This document shows positions 1 to 8,626 of a stretch of 64,000 bases of DNA, in pieces (the first letter of the stretch is position 1; every line of letters begins with the position of its first letter). Position numbers and translations under genes: made by a program. Origin of the DNA: Dyadobacter sp. 3J3 (lineage in GTDB: Bacteria > Bacteroidota > Bacteroidia > Cytophagales > Spirosomataceae); assembly GCF_009801115.1 (NCBI RefSeq), contig NZ_VTOL01000007.1:1-64000 (forward strand). Reading direction: 5' to 3'. The notes below the pieces were generated by a model. That model ran no database searches, was not told where the DNA came from, and saw nothing but the letters and a program-made list of their open reading frames with translations.

Positions 1-1564
1 ACGGATTATAAAACTGGTTGTAATCTTTGAAATAATATCAGATCCGGCAAGGTGATTTTTAGCGATACATCTCCGTTGGAGATTCCTGTTTATAGATAAA
101 AATTGCATCAGCGGATCCTCGCTCCATAGGAGCCCCTGGAAATGTCAGGAAACTCCGATGGAGTTCGGATATATATATTTTCTTGAACAGCGCTATAAAC
201 AGGAAGCTCCGAAGGAGCGTCAAATACTGAAATTCCTAAAATAGCCGGTCTTTTCCTTACCCGGTCAAAATTAACCCGTTCAGAAGTTTCCGGGACCTTC
301 CGTCCTACGGTTTTTTTTACCGTAGGACGGATTATAAAACTGGTTGTAATCTTTGAAATAATATCAGATCCGGCAAGGTGATTTTTAGCGATAAATCTCC
401 GTTGGAGATTCCTGTTTATAGATAAAAATTGCATCAGCGGATTCTCGCTCCATCGGAGCATCCTGGAAATGTCAGGAAACTCCGATGGAGTTTGGATTCC
501 TATATTTTCGTGAACAGCGCTATAAACAGGAAGCTCCGAAGGAGCGTGGAATACTTAAATTTCTAAACCAGCCGGTCTTTTCCTTATCCGGTCAAAATTA
601 ACCCGTTCAGAAGTTTCCGGGATCTTCCGTCCTACGGTTTTTTTTACCGTAGGACGGATCATAAAACTGGCTATAATCTTTGAAATAATATCAGATCCGG
701 TAAGGTGCTTTTTTAGCGATACATCTCCTTTGGAGATTCCTGTTTATAGATCAAAATTGCATCAGCGCATCCCCGCTCCATCGGAGCATCCTGGAAATTT
801 CAGGAAACTCCGATGGAGTTTGGATTTATATATTTTCATGAACAGGGCTATAAACAGGAAGCTCCGAAGGAGCGTGGAATACTGAAATTTCTAAACCAGC
901 CGGTCTTTTCCTTATCCGGTCAAAATTAACCCGTTCAGAAGTTTCCGGGATCTTCCGTCCTACGGTTTTTTTTACCGTAGGACGGATCATAAAACCGGTT
1001 ATCATCTTTGAAATAATATCAGATCCGTCAAGGTGCTTTTTTAGCGATACATCTCCTTTGGAGATTCCTGTTTATAGATAAAAATTGCATCAGCGGATTC
1101 TCGCTCCATCGGAGCCTCCTGGAAATATCAGGAAACTCCGATGGAGTTTGGATATATATTTTCTTGAACAGCGCTATAAACAGGAAGCTCCGAAGGAGCG
1201 TCAAATACGGAAATTTCTAAACCAGCCGGTCTTTTCCTTACCCGGTCAAAATTAACCCGTTCAGAAGTGTTCGGGACTTTCCGTCCTACGTTTTTTTTAC
1301 CGTCGGACGGATCATAAAACCGGTTGTAATCTTTAAAATAATATCAGATCCGGCAAGGTGATTTTTAGCGATACATCTCCTTTGGAGATTCCTGTTTATA
1401 GACAAAAATTGCATCAGCGGATCCTCGCTCCATCGGAGCGTCCTGGAAATGTCAGGAAACTCCGATGGAGTTTGGATTCATATGTTTTCATGAACAGGGC
1501 TATAAACAGGAAGCTCCGAAGGAGCGTGGAATACTAAAATCCCTAAATCAGCCGGTCTTTTCCT
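1..1564. repeat. Tandem array 1: ~326-bp non-coding repeat, about 4.8 copies
   Basis: The same roughly 326-bp unit recurs with anchors (ATATCAG) at 35, 361, 688, 1016 and 1341, giving periods of 326, 327, 328 and 325 bp. The array enters from the left edge and similarity stops near 1564. Each unit holds four mini-hairpins of the form CTCC-nnn-GGAG, an outer inverted repeat TCCTGTTTATAG / CTATAAACAGGA, an inner pair CTCCATCGGAG / CTCCGATGGAG, and a spacer with a strong hairpin (arms CCGTCCTACGGT / ACCGTAGGACGG around a T-run, e.g. 300-330, 627-657, 955-985, degraded at 1281-1310). Open frames here change between copies and look non-coding. The core is shared with the array at 53257-54868. Confidence 0.95.
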
Positions 1565-1956
1565 GTTGATTCTTCCTGACCATAGGCCAGATAATTTAGC
1601 TTTTTGGGCTTCCCTACACCCACCTGACTTATTTCCCCAACTATTAAGAAAGAAAAAGCTATTTCACAGCTCTGGATGGAAAATGGCATGACGGAAAAAC
1701 TGGCAGGATCAGACAGGCAACACATTTCCTAAATCCGGTACACCCGATTGGTACGATCGTGAAACCGGAGAATCGTTACCGACAAACGGCAAAAGGGGGG
1801 AAATGCCTGAAAAGCCAGAAACGCCAAGAAAATAAATGTTAAAAGGCCCTGATTTGCAGAATTTATTAAATACAAATTCTACTATATATCATAAAAAATG
1901 CCTGATTAAAAGGATTTTAACGATTTATTAATATGTCTTTTCTTAAATATTTTTTT
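1565..1956. other. Gene-free stretch beside array 1, possible coding debris
   Basis: No recognisable gene. A plus-strand frame is open from 1692 to 1835 (48 codons, no start; it reads Gly/Pro/Thr-rich with DWYDRETGESLP in it). A minus-strand frame at 1543-1725 runs into the repeat array. Neither matches a family I know. Both may be remnants of a disrupted gene. The last 100 bases are very AT-rich. Confidence 0.4.
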
Positions 1957-2268
1957 CTAAAATAAACTTTCCATCGCCGTAAAAATCACATGTTTACAGG
2001 CAATTTCCCGACCATTGCTTGTTGTGACAAGATATGTATTGTGATCCGTTTTGATTAAATCCTGCAAAAATCCATCGGTAAAAAAAGGATTGAATTCAGA
2101 GACTGCAACTTTTAGGTAGTCAGACAATGCCTTTTCTTTGATATCCTCATCAGCACACGATTCGGCTTCTAAGATACAGCAATGCATTTTAGAAGCCCCT
2201 GCTTCCAAAACCGCAAATAAGCCAGCAGTTCCTGCACCCACAATACATATATCGGTTGTAATCACCAT
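1957..2268 (-). pseudogene. Remnant of a ferredoxin-NADP reductase / thioredoxin-reductase-like flavoprotein
   Basis: The 103-residue frame begins with a typical FAD-binding Rossmann fold: TDICIVGAGTAGLFAVLEAG, where the usual family motif is GAGPAGL. It later reads YLVTTSNGREIACKHVIFTAM, which resembles the end of the first FAD subdomain of TrxR-like ferredoxin-NADP reductases. The family is normally about 330-350 residues with a second FAD half and an NADPH domain. These are absent, as is the expected GGQL...YPGF stretch between the two recognisable parts. The frame stops soon after the VIF strand. It is most simply a broken, internally deleted gene. A small functional protein is possible but there is no precedent I can name. 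Confidence 0.6.
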
Positions 2269-2321
2269 TATTGCTTTTTTTCGTTGACTTTATTCCATGA
2301 CAATTGACAAAGATTTTACAC

Positions 2322-2699
2322 CTATTGAAAAGGTATATAATATGAACCTGCACCCTGCTTACTCCCGTCCAAAAAAAGTATTTGTCTGCTTCCGGCAGCA
2401 TCGCTGTCAAATTTTTTGATTTCACTGATGGATTCAAAAGGGATTACGATTGAAAAGGAATCATCAGAATTTCCCCAGTCCAGCATCATTCTGCAACGCA
2501 GGTTGTCACCATACAAACTCAGATCTTTTATGGAATTTCTGTTCAGATAAACAGGCTCATATCCAAACATCTGCTGCCCGTAAAACAAATAACGTGCATA
2601 TATAATGTAATGATTGGAAACATTTTCAAGATCGGCAATGATCTGATAGATAATGGTATGCAGGTATAAATTCATTGTAATTTTGTTTGAGATGATCAA
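2322..2699 (-). CDS. Hypothetical protein, about 117-125 aa
   Basis: I do not recognise a family. The product is soluble-looking, without signal peptide or membrane segment, and rich in aromatic residues (YARYLFYGQQMFGYEPVYL). A better start may be Met9 (near 2675), which begins MNLYLHTIIYQ. It lies between the flavoprotein remnant and the TolC gene on the same strand. The sequence immediately upstream (2701-2715) is identical over 15 bases to part of the efflux-operon control region (6877-6891), which includes an AGTTTAC half-site. It could therefore be an old co-regulated gene, but a 15-base match can arise by chance in a window this long. Coding status is moderate. Confidence 0.45.
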   Translation of the reverse strand: MIISNKITMNLYLHTIIYQIIADLENVSNHYIIYARYLFYGQQMFGYEPVYLNRNSIKDLSLYGDNLRCRMMLDWGNSDDSFSIVIPFESISEIKKFDSDAAGSRQILFLDGSKQGAGSYYIPFQ

Positions 2700-2733
2700 C
2701 AGTTTACCTTTCCAACTTCATCTGAAAACTGAA

Positions 2734-2785
2734 TCAGGCAGCACGTTTTAATGAAGATCTTATAATCCTCTGACCTGCTGCCTGA
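2734..2785 (-). terminator. Long-loop hairpin after the efflux operon (weak terminator)
   Basis: Arms TCAGGCAGCA (2734-2743) and TGCTGCCTGA (2776-2785) form a perfect 10-bp stem around a 32-base loop, just downstream of the TolC stop. The run of T after it is short, so intrinsic termination would be weak. Confidence 0.4.
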
Positions 2786-2859
2786 ATGTACTACTCAACT
2801 TACTTCTGCAACTAACTAATCAATAAACTATCCATACAGTATCTATGTTGAAACAGGCC

Positions 2860-4161
2860 CTACCAGTAAACCAAACCTTCCAGACGGGCAAGTTCAAGAC
2901 TGGCTACACAAAGCTGGTATTGATATTGAAGGCGGGTCAATTCTGCTCTTTGCACATTGGTGCTTGCGTTGGTCAGTTCCAGATTTGTCCCTGTTCCATT
3001 CCGAAAACGGCTCTGGGCAAATTTCTGTGCCTCTTTTGCTTCCATAATCTGGTCATTCGCATTCACCAGACTGGCTTTATTGCTTTCAATATCGGTTAAT
3101 GCCTGCGCAATATCCCTGCTGAATGTGTTGTCAAGGCTTTGCTGCGCCAGTTTGGATTGAAGCAATTGGCCTTGTGAAAGACTTACCTGCTTTTTGATAC
3201 GACCTCCCTGATAAATGGGAATATTCAGTGTTATGCCAGCCTGATAGGCATAACGGAACTTGTTGATATCGGGCACATATCCATTGGCAAAACCAGTTCC
3301 GGCATTGAGTACCAGCGAAGGTTTTCCCTGGATCTGGCTCATTTTCAGTTCCGTTTCGGCCATGGTTATTTTATCTTTCAAAAGCTGATATTCCGCGTTT
3401 CCGGATTTTGCGTTTTCCAAAACACTTGTTGCATCCGTACTTTCAGAAATAGCCGGGAAATTAAAATCCGCACCCTCTTTACTAACCTGAATACCAGTAG
3501 CATACTGCATCAGATTATACTGCTTGTTCAGATTATTTTGCAGATCAATTTTCCGGTTATTTTCCTGATCAATACTGGATTGTATCGAAAGCACATCGTA
3601 TTTGAGCGCATCACCGTTTTTAAATTTAACCTCAGTATCCCGCTTGTTGTATTGTAAGAAGTTGATCACACTATCCTGAATGGCAATCGAACTTTTGAGA
3701 TAAGCAATCTGGTAATATATATTGGCGACCTGAAAAGCCATCTGGTTTTTGTTGTACATCACATTGTCCTTTGCATATTGAAGGCTGGCTTTGGCGCGCT
3801 CAACACCCGTTTTTACAGTACCAAAATCCCAAAGTGTGTAACTTCCGTTGACCATGGTTTTGTAATTACTGTTAGGCATAATACTCAGTTTGGTCACCTG
3901 ATCACCGCCTGTTGGAATGGTCACAACCGAAACGGGATGCTGGTAACTATAAGAACCTGTGGCGGCTACGGAAGGCCGACCGGCCGCTTTGGCAAGATCA
4001 ATCCGCTGATTTTCCACAGCCACAGCCTGATCAAGTTCCTTGAAAGCCGGGAAATAACTGAAAGACTGGTTTATCAGCGTTTTAAGATCCGAAGGAACAT
4101 GCTGCGCATGAAGCTGCCCGGCGCTTAAACCTATAAAAAGAATGAAAATGAAACGTTTCAT
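2860..4161 (-). CDS. TolC-family outer membrane efflux protein
   Basis: 433 residues with a Sec signal peptide (MKRFIFILFIGLSAGQLHAQ) and the two tandem outer-membrane-efflux repeats of TolC. The long amphipathic helices are visible as Ala/Gln-rich stretches (for example QALTDIESNKASLVNANDQI, and the family-typical ELTNASTNVQRAELTRLQYQY near the C-terminus). TolC trimers form the outer membrane duct of tripartite pumps. It is the last gene of a minus-strand operon, 20 bp after the DHA2 pump gene and downstream of the HlyD adaptor, so the three make a complete tripartite exporter. The substrate cannot be told from sequence; drugs or toxic organics are usual. Length is normal for Bacteroidota TolC proteins. 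Confidence 0.9.
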   Translation of the reverse strand: MKRFIFILFIGLSAGQLHAQHVPSDLKTLINQSFSYFPAFKELDQAVAVENQRIDLAKAAGRPSVAATGSYSYQHPVSVVTIPTGGDQVTKLSIMPNSNYKTMVNGSYTLWDFGTVKTGVERAKASLQYAKDNVMYNKNQMAFQVANIYYQIAYLKSSIAIQDSVINFLQYNKRDTEVKFKNGDALKYDVLSIQSSIDQENNRKIDLQNNLNKQYNLMQYATGIQVSKEGADFNFPAISESTDATSVLENAKSGNAEYQLLKDKITMAETELKMSQIQGKPSLVLNAGTGFANGYVPDINKFRYAYQAGITLNIPIYQGGRIKKQVSLSQGQLLQSKLAQQSLDNTFSRDIAQALTDIESNKASLVNANDQIMEAKEAQKFAQSRFRNGTGTNLELTNASTNVQRAELTRLQYQYQLCVASLELARLEGLVYW

Positions 4162-4181
4162 GATAGATAAATGATTTTGAA

Positions 4182-5762
4182 TTAATGAGCAGCAGCAGCT
4201 ACTTTGGCTCTGGTTTCGGCATCCATTTCCTGATTGCTCAGCAAAAGCATGAATGGAATGGTACAGATAAAAAACACGGAAATCAGGAGAAAACCATCCA
4301 GATAGGCCTGCATCTGGGCCTGATTTGAAACAATAAAATCAAGGTTACTCACAGCTGCTTGTTTTGCTGCAATGGGGTTAATTCCCTTTGCCATCATGCC
4401 ATGGGTAATACTTTCCAGGCGACTATTCATCAGCGGATTATTGCCCTGAAGATTTGAGATCAGATCATTTCTGTGTGTCGCGAAGCGGTTGGTAGAATAC
4501 GTGTTCATAATCGCAATCCCGAAAGCGCCGCCTAGTGAACGAAACATATTATTCAGCGATATTCCATAAGGCATATCTTTGGGCTCCAAACCTACAACTG
4601 CCTGACTAAGAAGTGGAACCGTCAGAAAACCAGTACCTAATCCTCTGCAAACCTGAGTAAGTGTAAACCACCACTTTCCGGCTTCGGCCGTTGCAAGAGA
4701 GGAGGTGTAACCATGGAGAATAAAAAGAATAAATCCGGCAGCCACAAAATAAATCGGCTTGATACCTTTTCCTAAACCTGCGCCTATAAAAGGCATGGCA
4801 AAAATCGTGATCAGTGCGCCTGGAATCATGGAAAGTCCTGCTTCGGTCGGGGTGTAACCCATCACACGCTGCACCATAACCGGGAACAAATAAACCGATC
4901 CAAAAAGCCCGAACCCGCACACAAACGTGAGCACATTACTTCCGACCAGGTTGATGCTTTTCATTACCCTCAGGTTGATCGCAGGATTCTTCGTGTGCAG
5001 TTCCCAGTAAATAAATAATCCGATACCGATAATAGCCGCTGCGGTCAGATAGCGAATCATTTCATCCTGGAACCAGTCCTCGGATTGTCCTTTTTCAAGC
5101 ACATACTGCAAGGCACCAACGCCGATGGTTAGCGAAAGAATTCCCATGTAATCAACCGGAATCGCCTTTCTGTCAATATTATATTCATCGGGTTGTCTCT
5201 CTACAAACTTCCACGTTAAAAGCGCAGCCGCAATCCCGATTGGAATATTGATATCAAAAATCAATGCCCAGTGATAGTTATCGACAATATAACCGCCCAA
5301 AACCGGACCGATGGTCGGCCCCAGCACAATCCCCATTCCGAAAATCCCTCCGGCAATACCTTTTTCTTCTGGTTTAAATTGTTCGAAAAGGATTCCCTGA
5401 GACACAGAAAGCAGAGCTCCCCCGCCCAGTCCCTGCACAAAACGCCATAATACCAGCATCCAAAGAGAAGACGATGTTCCGCACAAATAGGAAGCGATCG
5501 TGAAAATAATAATGGATGCCAGATAGTAGTTTTTCCGCCCGAAATACCGGCTCAAAAAACCGGTTAACGGAATAATGATCACGTTGGCAATTGCGTAAGC
5601 AGTCACAACCCAGGAGGCGTCCTCCAGCGTTGCACCGAGCGTTCCGCTGATATTATTTAAGGCAACATTGATAATGGAGGTGTCAATCAGCTCCATGATG
5701 GCCGCTGAAATCGTGGTGACCACGATGATGATCTTGACAAATTTATTTTCCTGACTGGCCAT
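4182..5762 (-). CDS. DHA2-family MFS drug exporter (EmrB/QacA type)
   Basis: 526 residues, consistent with 14 membrane segments. The first segment carries the typical ELIDTSIINVALNNI motif of DHA2 pumps. Motif A appears as GFLSRYFGRKNYY after TM2, and the antiporter motif C as GIVLGPTIGPVLGGYIVDN in TM5. DHA2 pumps use the proton gradient to export drugs; paired with an HlyD adaptor and TolC they push substrate across both membranes. It sits 22 bp after the adaptor gene and 20 bp before tolC, so the genes are co-transcribed. Control is probably by the MarR repressor encoded upstream. The call of family and role is secure; the substrate is unknown. Confidence 0.93.
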   Translation of the reverse strand: MASQENKFVKIIIVVTTISAAIMELIDTSIINVALNNISGTLGATLEDASWVVTAYAIANVIIIPLTGFLSRYFGRKNYYLASIIIFTIASYLCGTSSSLWMLVLWRFVQGLGGGALLSVSQGILFEQFKPEEKGIAGGIFGMGIVLGPTIGPVLGGYIVDNYHWALIFDINIPIGIAAALLTWKFVERQPDEYNIDRKAIPVDYMGILSLTIGVGALQYVLEKGQSEDWFQDEMIRYLTAAAIIGIGLFIYWELHTKNPAINLRVMKSINLVGSNVLTFVCGFGLFGSVYLFPVMVQRVMGYTPTEAGLSMIPGALITIFAMPFIGAGLGKGIKPIYFVAAGFILFILHGYTSSLATAEAGKWWFTLTQVCRGLGTGFLTVPLLSQAVVGLEPKDMPYGISLNNMFRSLGGAFGIAIMNTYSTNRFATHRNDLISNLQGNNPLMNSRLESITHGMMAKGINPIAAKQAAVSNLDFIVSNQAQMQAYLDGFLLISVFFICTIPFMLLLSNQEMDAETRAKVAAAAH

Positions 5763-5784
5763 AATTCGAGACTTTGCTCAACAG

Positions 5785-6834
5785 CTATTTAACTTTTACG
5801 TCCACTTCCACGCTCAACCCAGCCTTTAAGAGACCCGTTAATGCTTCCGCATGATCAATTTCAATGGTAACCGGCACACGCTGAGTCACTTTCACAAAAT
5901 TACCTGTCGAATTATCTGGTGGCAGAAGAGAAAATTTTGCGCCTGTTGCATCACTGAAACCGGAAATCTTTCCTGTAATTTCCTGATTTGGATAGCCGTC
6001 CATTTCAATTTTTACCTGCTGCCCTACTTTCATATGTTCCAGCTGTGTTTCTTTAAAGTTGGCTACGATCCAGTATTTATCGCTACTAACCAAACTGAAA
6101 AGCTGCTGTCCACCCTGCACAAATTGTCCGGGTTTCAAGTTCGTTTTTCCAAGCTTTCCTGTGGACGGCGCGATAATCCTGGTATAGCTCAAATCCAGTT
6201 TTGCTCTTTCCAGTGCTGTTTCTTTGGCAGCAATTGTGGCTTTGGCACGTTGTATCTGCGCATTTGCCGTCCCGGTTTGGACACCGGCCTGCTGTACTCT
6301 GGTTTTACTGGAAGCCAACATAGAAACCGAAGTTTTGTAAGCAGACTGGCTGTTTTCAAGTTGTCTTAGTGTTATAGATCCATCCTTATAAAGTGATTCG
6401 TCGCGCGCCAAATCTCTTTTTGCTTTATCCAGCGCAACTTCTTCCACGCTTACGCCTGCGGCCGCAACCGTTCTGTTCGAGCCAATTGTCGGAAGCTGTG
6501 ATTCCGCAGCCGCCAAATCCGCCTGGGCTGAAAGAAGATCCGCATTTGCCTGTTGAACTGCCAGCACAAAATCGCGGTCATCGATGACTGCCAGCGTATC
6601 TCCCTGTTTTACATTTTGATAATCAAGTAGAGAAAAACTACTAACGTATCCCGATATACGACTGATCACAGGAACTGAATTTGTTTCAATTTGCGCATTA
6701 TCCGTACTCTCAAAATGTAAGGCATGGTCAACCTTATTATAAGTAAAATAGACTACACCAATCGCAATGGCAGCGATGATCAGGGTTTTGGAAGCCTTAC
6801 CAGCCAGACTCTGTGTTTTTTCTTCTGTTTCCAT
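5785..6834 (-). CDS. HlyD/EmrA-family membrane fusion adaptor
   Basis: 349 residues with one N-terminal membrane helix (about 17-31, TLIIAAIAIGVVYFTY) and a periplasmic body. The two halves of the lipoyl/barrel-sandwich domain are visible at about 56-86 (RISGYVSSFSLLDYQNVKQG) and 217-249 (APSTGKLGKTNLKPGQFV), separated by a long Ala-rich coiled-coil hairpin. The C-terminal beta-barrel follows (YWIVANFKETQLEHMKVGQQ). This is the EmrA architecture that links a DHA2 pump to TolC. It is the first structural gene after marR. The gap between them contains two palindromes matching the one at the marR start, which implies repression of its own promoter. Confidence 0.92.
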   Translation of the reverse strand: METEEKTQSLAGKASKTLIIAAIAIGVVYFTYNKVDHALHFESTDNAQIETNSVPVISRISGYVSSFSLLDYQNVKQGDTLAVIDDRDFVLAVQQANADLLSAQADLAAAESQLPTIGSNRTVAAAGVSVEEVALDKAKRDLARDESLYKDGSITLRQLENSQSAYKTSVSMLASSKTRVQQAGVQTGTANAQIQRAKATIAAKETALERAKLDLSYTRIIAPSTGKLGKTNLKPGQFVQGGQQLFSLVSSDKYWIVANFKETQLEHMKVGQQVKIEMDGYPNQEITGKISGFSDATGAKFSLLPPDNSTGNFVKVTQRVPVTIEIDHAEALTGLLKAGLSVEVDVKVK

Positions 6835-6846
6835 GAATTCTAATAA

Positions 6847-6914
6847 GTAAACTTAGTTTACAAATGTAGTATACCAAGTTTACCTTTCCAAAGAAATAGT
6901 AAAATAAGTTTACT
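6847..6914. promoter_or_regulatory. Two palindromic operators before the efflux genes (probable MarR sites)
   Basis: Site 1 (6847-6861) is a perfect palindrome, arms GTAAACT / AGTTTAC around one T. Site 2 (6898-6914) has arms AGTAAA / TTTACT around ATAAG. Site 2 matches the 7458-7476 palindrome at the marR start (same AGTAAA-N5-TTTACT layout). They lie in the 138-bp gap between marR and the HlyD gene. The inference that MarR binds them rests on the shared motif and gene order. Confidence 0.7.
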
Positions 6915-6972
6915 AAATTTTTAATTTAGTTTTTACAATAAGAATTTCTTTAAAAATTGAAGAGTTGATAAC

Positions 6973-7458
6973 CTAATGCTTTATTTTAATTTCCTCATGA
7001 TAGCGGGTAATTGCCAAAAGAACATCAATGGCTCCATCATAATTTTCGTCTCCGGTAACTTTACGGTATTCTGCAACCAATCCATCGGCCGACTCCTTAA
7101 CCTTGGTGCTGATCTCTTTTCCTTTGGGTGTAAGAAATATTCTTTCCGAACGTGCATCCAGAGGATCTTTTTCACTGGCTATTAGTTTCAAAGCATACAG
7201 CTCTTTAAGAATTTTACTTGCTGCCATTTTTGTAATTTTCAACTCACGGGCTACCTCATTATTTGAAATTCCATCCGTTCCAATGCACATAAAAACGGGA
7301 ATATATCCCATTTTAAAACCTGGTATAAATTGCGTGATAACGTGTTCTCCCCACTCGTCCGTCAGCCTTTTGAGAATGTATATGACTTTAAAAAAGAATT
7401 TGGTATTGATATGATTTTCCATCTGGTATAGTTCGTTTTCAAAACAAAACGCATACAT
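6973..7458 (-). CDS. MarR-family transcriptional regulator of the efflux operon
   Basis: 161 residues. A winged helix-turn-helix is seen at about 75-140: DGISNNEVARELKITKMAAS is the HTH, followed by a wing with LDARSERIFLTPKGKEI, both typical of MarR. MarR dimers usually repress neighbouring efflux genes and release DNA when they bind a phenolic or drug-like ligand. It is the first gene of marR-HlyD-DHA2-TolC. The start is uncertain. The ATG at 7458 touches the operator at 7458-7476, whereas Met13 (ATG at 7422, beginning MENHINTKFFFKVIYIL) would leave room for a leader. Ligand unknown. Confidence 0.88.
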   Translation of the reverse strand: MYAFCFENELYQMENHINTKFFFKVIYILKRLTDEWGEHVITQFIPGFKMGYIPVFMCIGTDGISNNEVARELKITKMAASKILKELYALKLIASEKDPLDARSERIFLTPKGKEISTKVKESADGLVAEYRKVTGDENYDGAIDVLLAITRYHEEIKIKH

Positions 7459-7476
7459 AGTAAATATAGTTTACTA
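7458..7476. promoter_or_regulatory. Palindromic operator at the marR start (autoregulation)
   Basis: Arms TAGTAAA / TTTACTA around TATAG form a perfect 7+5+7 palindrome directly at the putative marR start codon. The same half-site occurs twice before the HlyD gene (6847-6914). This supports negative autoregulation plus control of the pump. Confidence 0.7.
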
Positions 7477-7700
7477 TATGCCTGTTTGTAAAACTAAGTA
7501 TATGTTTGCAATTTTCAAGTTAGGACTTGCTTGAAAAGCCTTAATCAACGAATGAACAATTGCAAATAAAATGACTATTACTTAAAAATAAGCACGTTAG
7601 AAAAGCAAAAAAAGCATTTCAACCCCGAGTAACACCAATTTCAAAAGTAACAGCGGTAGCGAATCTATCCGTGGCAATTCGTGCATTCGTTGCTAAAAGT

Positions 7701-8618
7701 TTAATTAAAAGACTGCCGGAATTCCAAGGGCGAGAGATCCGTTTTGTTCTTAAACAGTTTGCTGAAAGACTGCGAATGTTCAAAACCCAGCGCATAAGCA
7801 ATTTCACTGACGGAAAGATCCGTGGTAGATAATTTTTCCTTGGCCAGTTCGATCAGTTTACTATGCAGATGTTGCTGCGCATTTTGTCCCGTCAGCACTT
7901 TTAACATACTACCCAGATAATTGGGTGAAACATTCAAAGAATCCGCGATATACCCAACCGTTGGCAATCCGTTTTTAATCAACTGATCACTTTTAAAATA
8001 ACCATCAAGAATATCTTCCAAACGGGCCAATATCTGATGGTTCGCGATTTTTCTGGTGATAAACTGACGTTGATAAAAACGCTCTGAATAAGTCAGCAGC
8101 AATTCAAGTTGGGCAAGGATGACCGTCTGGCTGAATTGGTCAATATTGGCATGATACTCCTGTTCCATATACTGCACAATTCCAGTAACCATCGTTTCTT
8201 CTTTTTCAGACAGAAACAGTGCCTCATTCACCGCATAGCTAAAAAACTCGTAGTGTCTTATGGTTTTTGCCAGTGGCGTATTCCATAGAAAATCGGGATG
8301 GACCAGCAACATCCATCCCGATTGACGAACCGGCGTATCTTTCTCAAACGTAAGTTTCAGAAGTTGTCCCGGTGACGTAAAAAACATAACGCCCTCATCG
8401 AAATCACCTGAATTCTGGCCATATTTCACTTTATAATTGAGATTCCGCTTCATAGCAATCGAATAGAAATCCTTGATCACAAGAAACTCATCCATCAGAA
8501 GCTCGTTCATCAATGCAACATCGATAACGCTGATCAACGGATGCTCCGGTGTTGGCAATCCTCTGAATTTGTGAAATTCCGAAATCGTTTTAAATCGATG
8601 AGATTGTATGTTTGGCAT
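7701..8618 (-). CDS. AraC-family transcriptional regulator
   Basis: 305 residues. The C-terminal about 100 residues hold the double HTH of AraC/XylS proteins: VGYIADSLNVSPNYLGSMLK is the first HTH, and LSVSEIAYALGFEHSQSFSK then FKNKTDLSPLEFRQSFN is the second HTH and signature end. The N-terminal part looks like a cupin-type sensing region but I cannot assign a ligand. The gene follows the SDR gene by 8 bp on the same strand, so the two are co-transcribed. It is a good candidate for the activator binding the 21-bp-spaced direct repeats at 9589-9618 upstream of that SDR gene. Confidence 0.9.
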   Translation of the reverse strand: MPNIQSHRFKTISEFHKFRGLPTPEHPLISVIDVALMNELLMDEFLVIKDFYSIAMKRNLNYKVKYGQNSGDFDEGVMFFTSPGQLLKLTFEKDTPVRQSGWMLLVHPDFLWNTPLAKTIRHYEFFSYAVNEALFLSEKEETMVTGIVQYMEQEYHANIDQFSQTVILAQLELLLTYSERFYQRQFITRKIANHQILARLEDILDGYFKSDQLIKNGLPTVGYIADSLNVSPNYLGSMLKVLTGQNAQQHLHSKLIELAKEKLSTTDLSVSEIAYALGFEHSQSFSKLFKNKTDLSPLEFRQSFN

Positions 8619-8626
8619 AGTACTAT

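Noticed and set aside
108..461. 117-residue minus-strand frame
   Set aside because: Lies entirely inside array 1 and owes its length to the repeated unit; not supported as a gene.
1..1564. CRISPR array
   Set aside because: Units of about 326 bp are homologous throughout, with no short repeat alternating with unique spacers, and no cas genes are near.
2701..2715. 15-base identity with the efflux control region (6877-6891) as evidence for a MarR site
   Set aside because: Contains one half-site only, and matches of this length are expected by chance in a 64-kb sequence.
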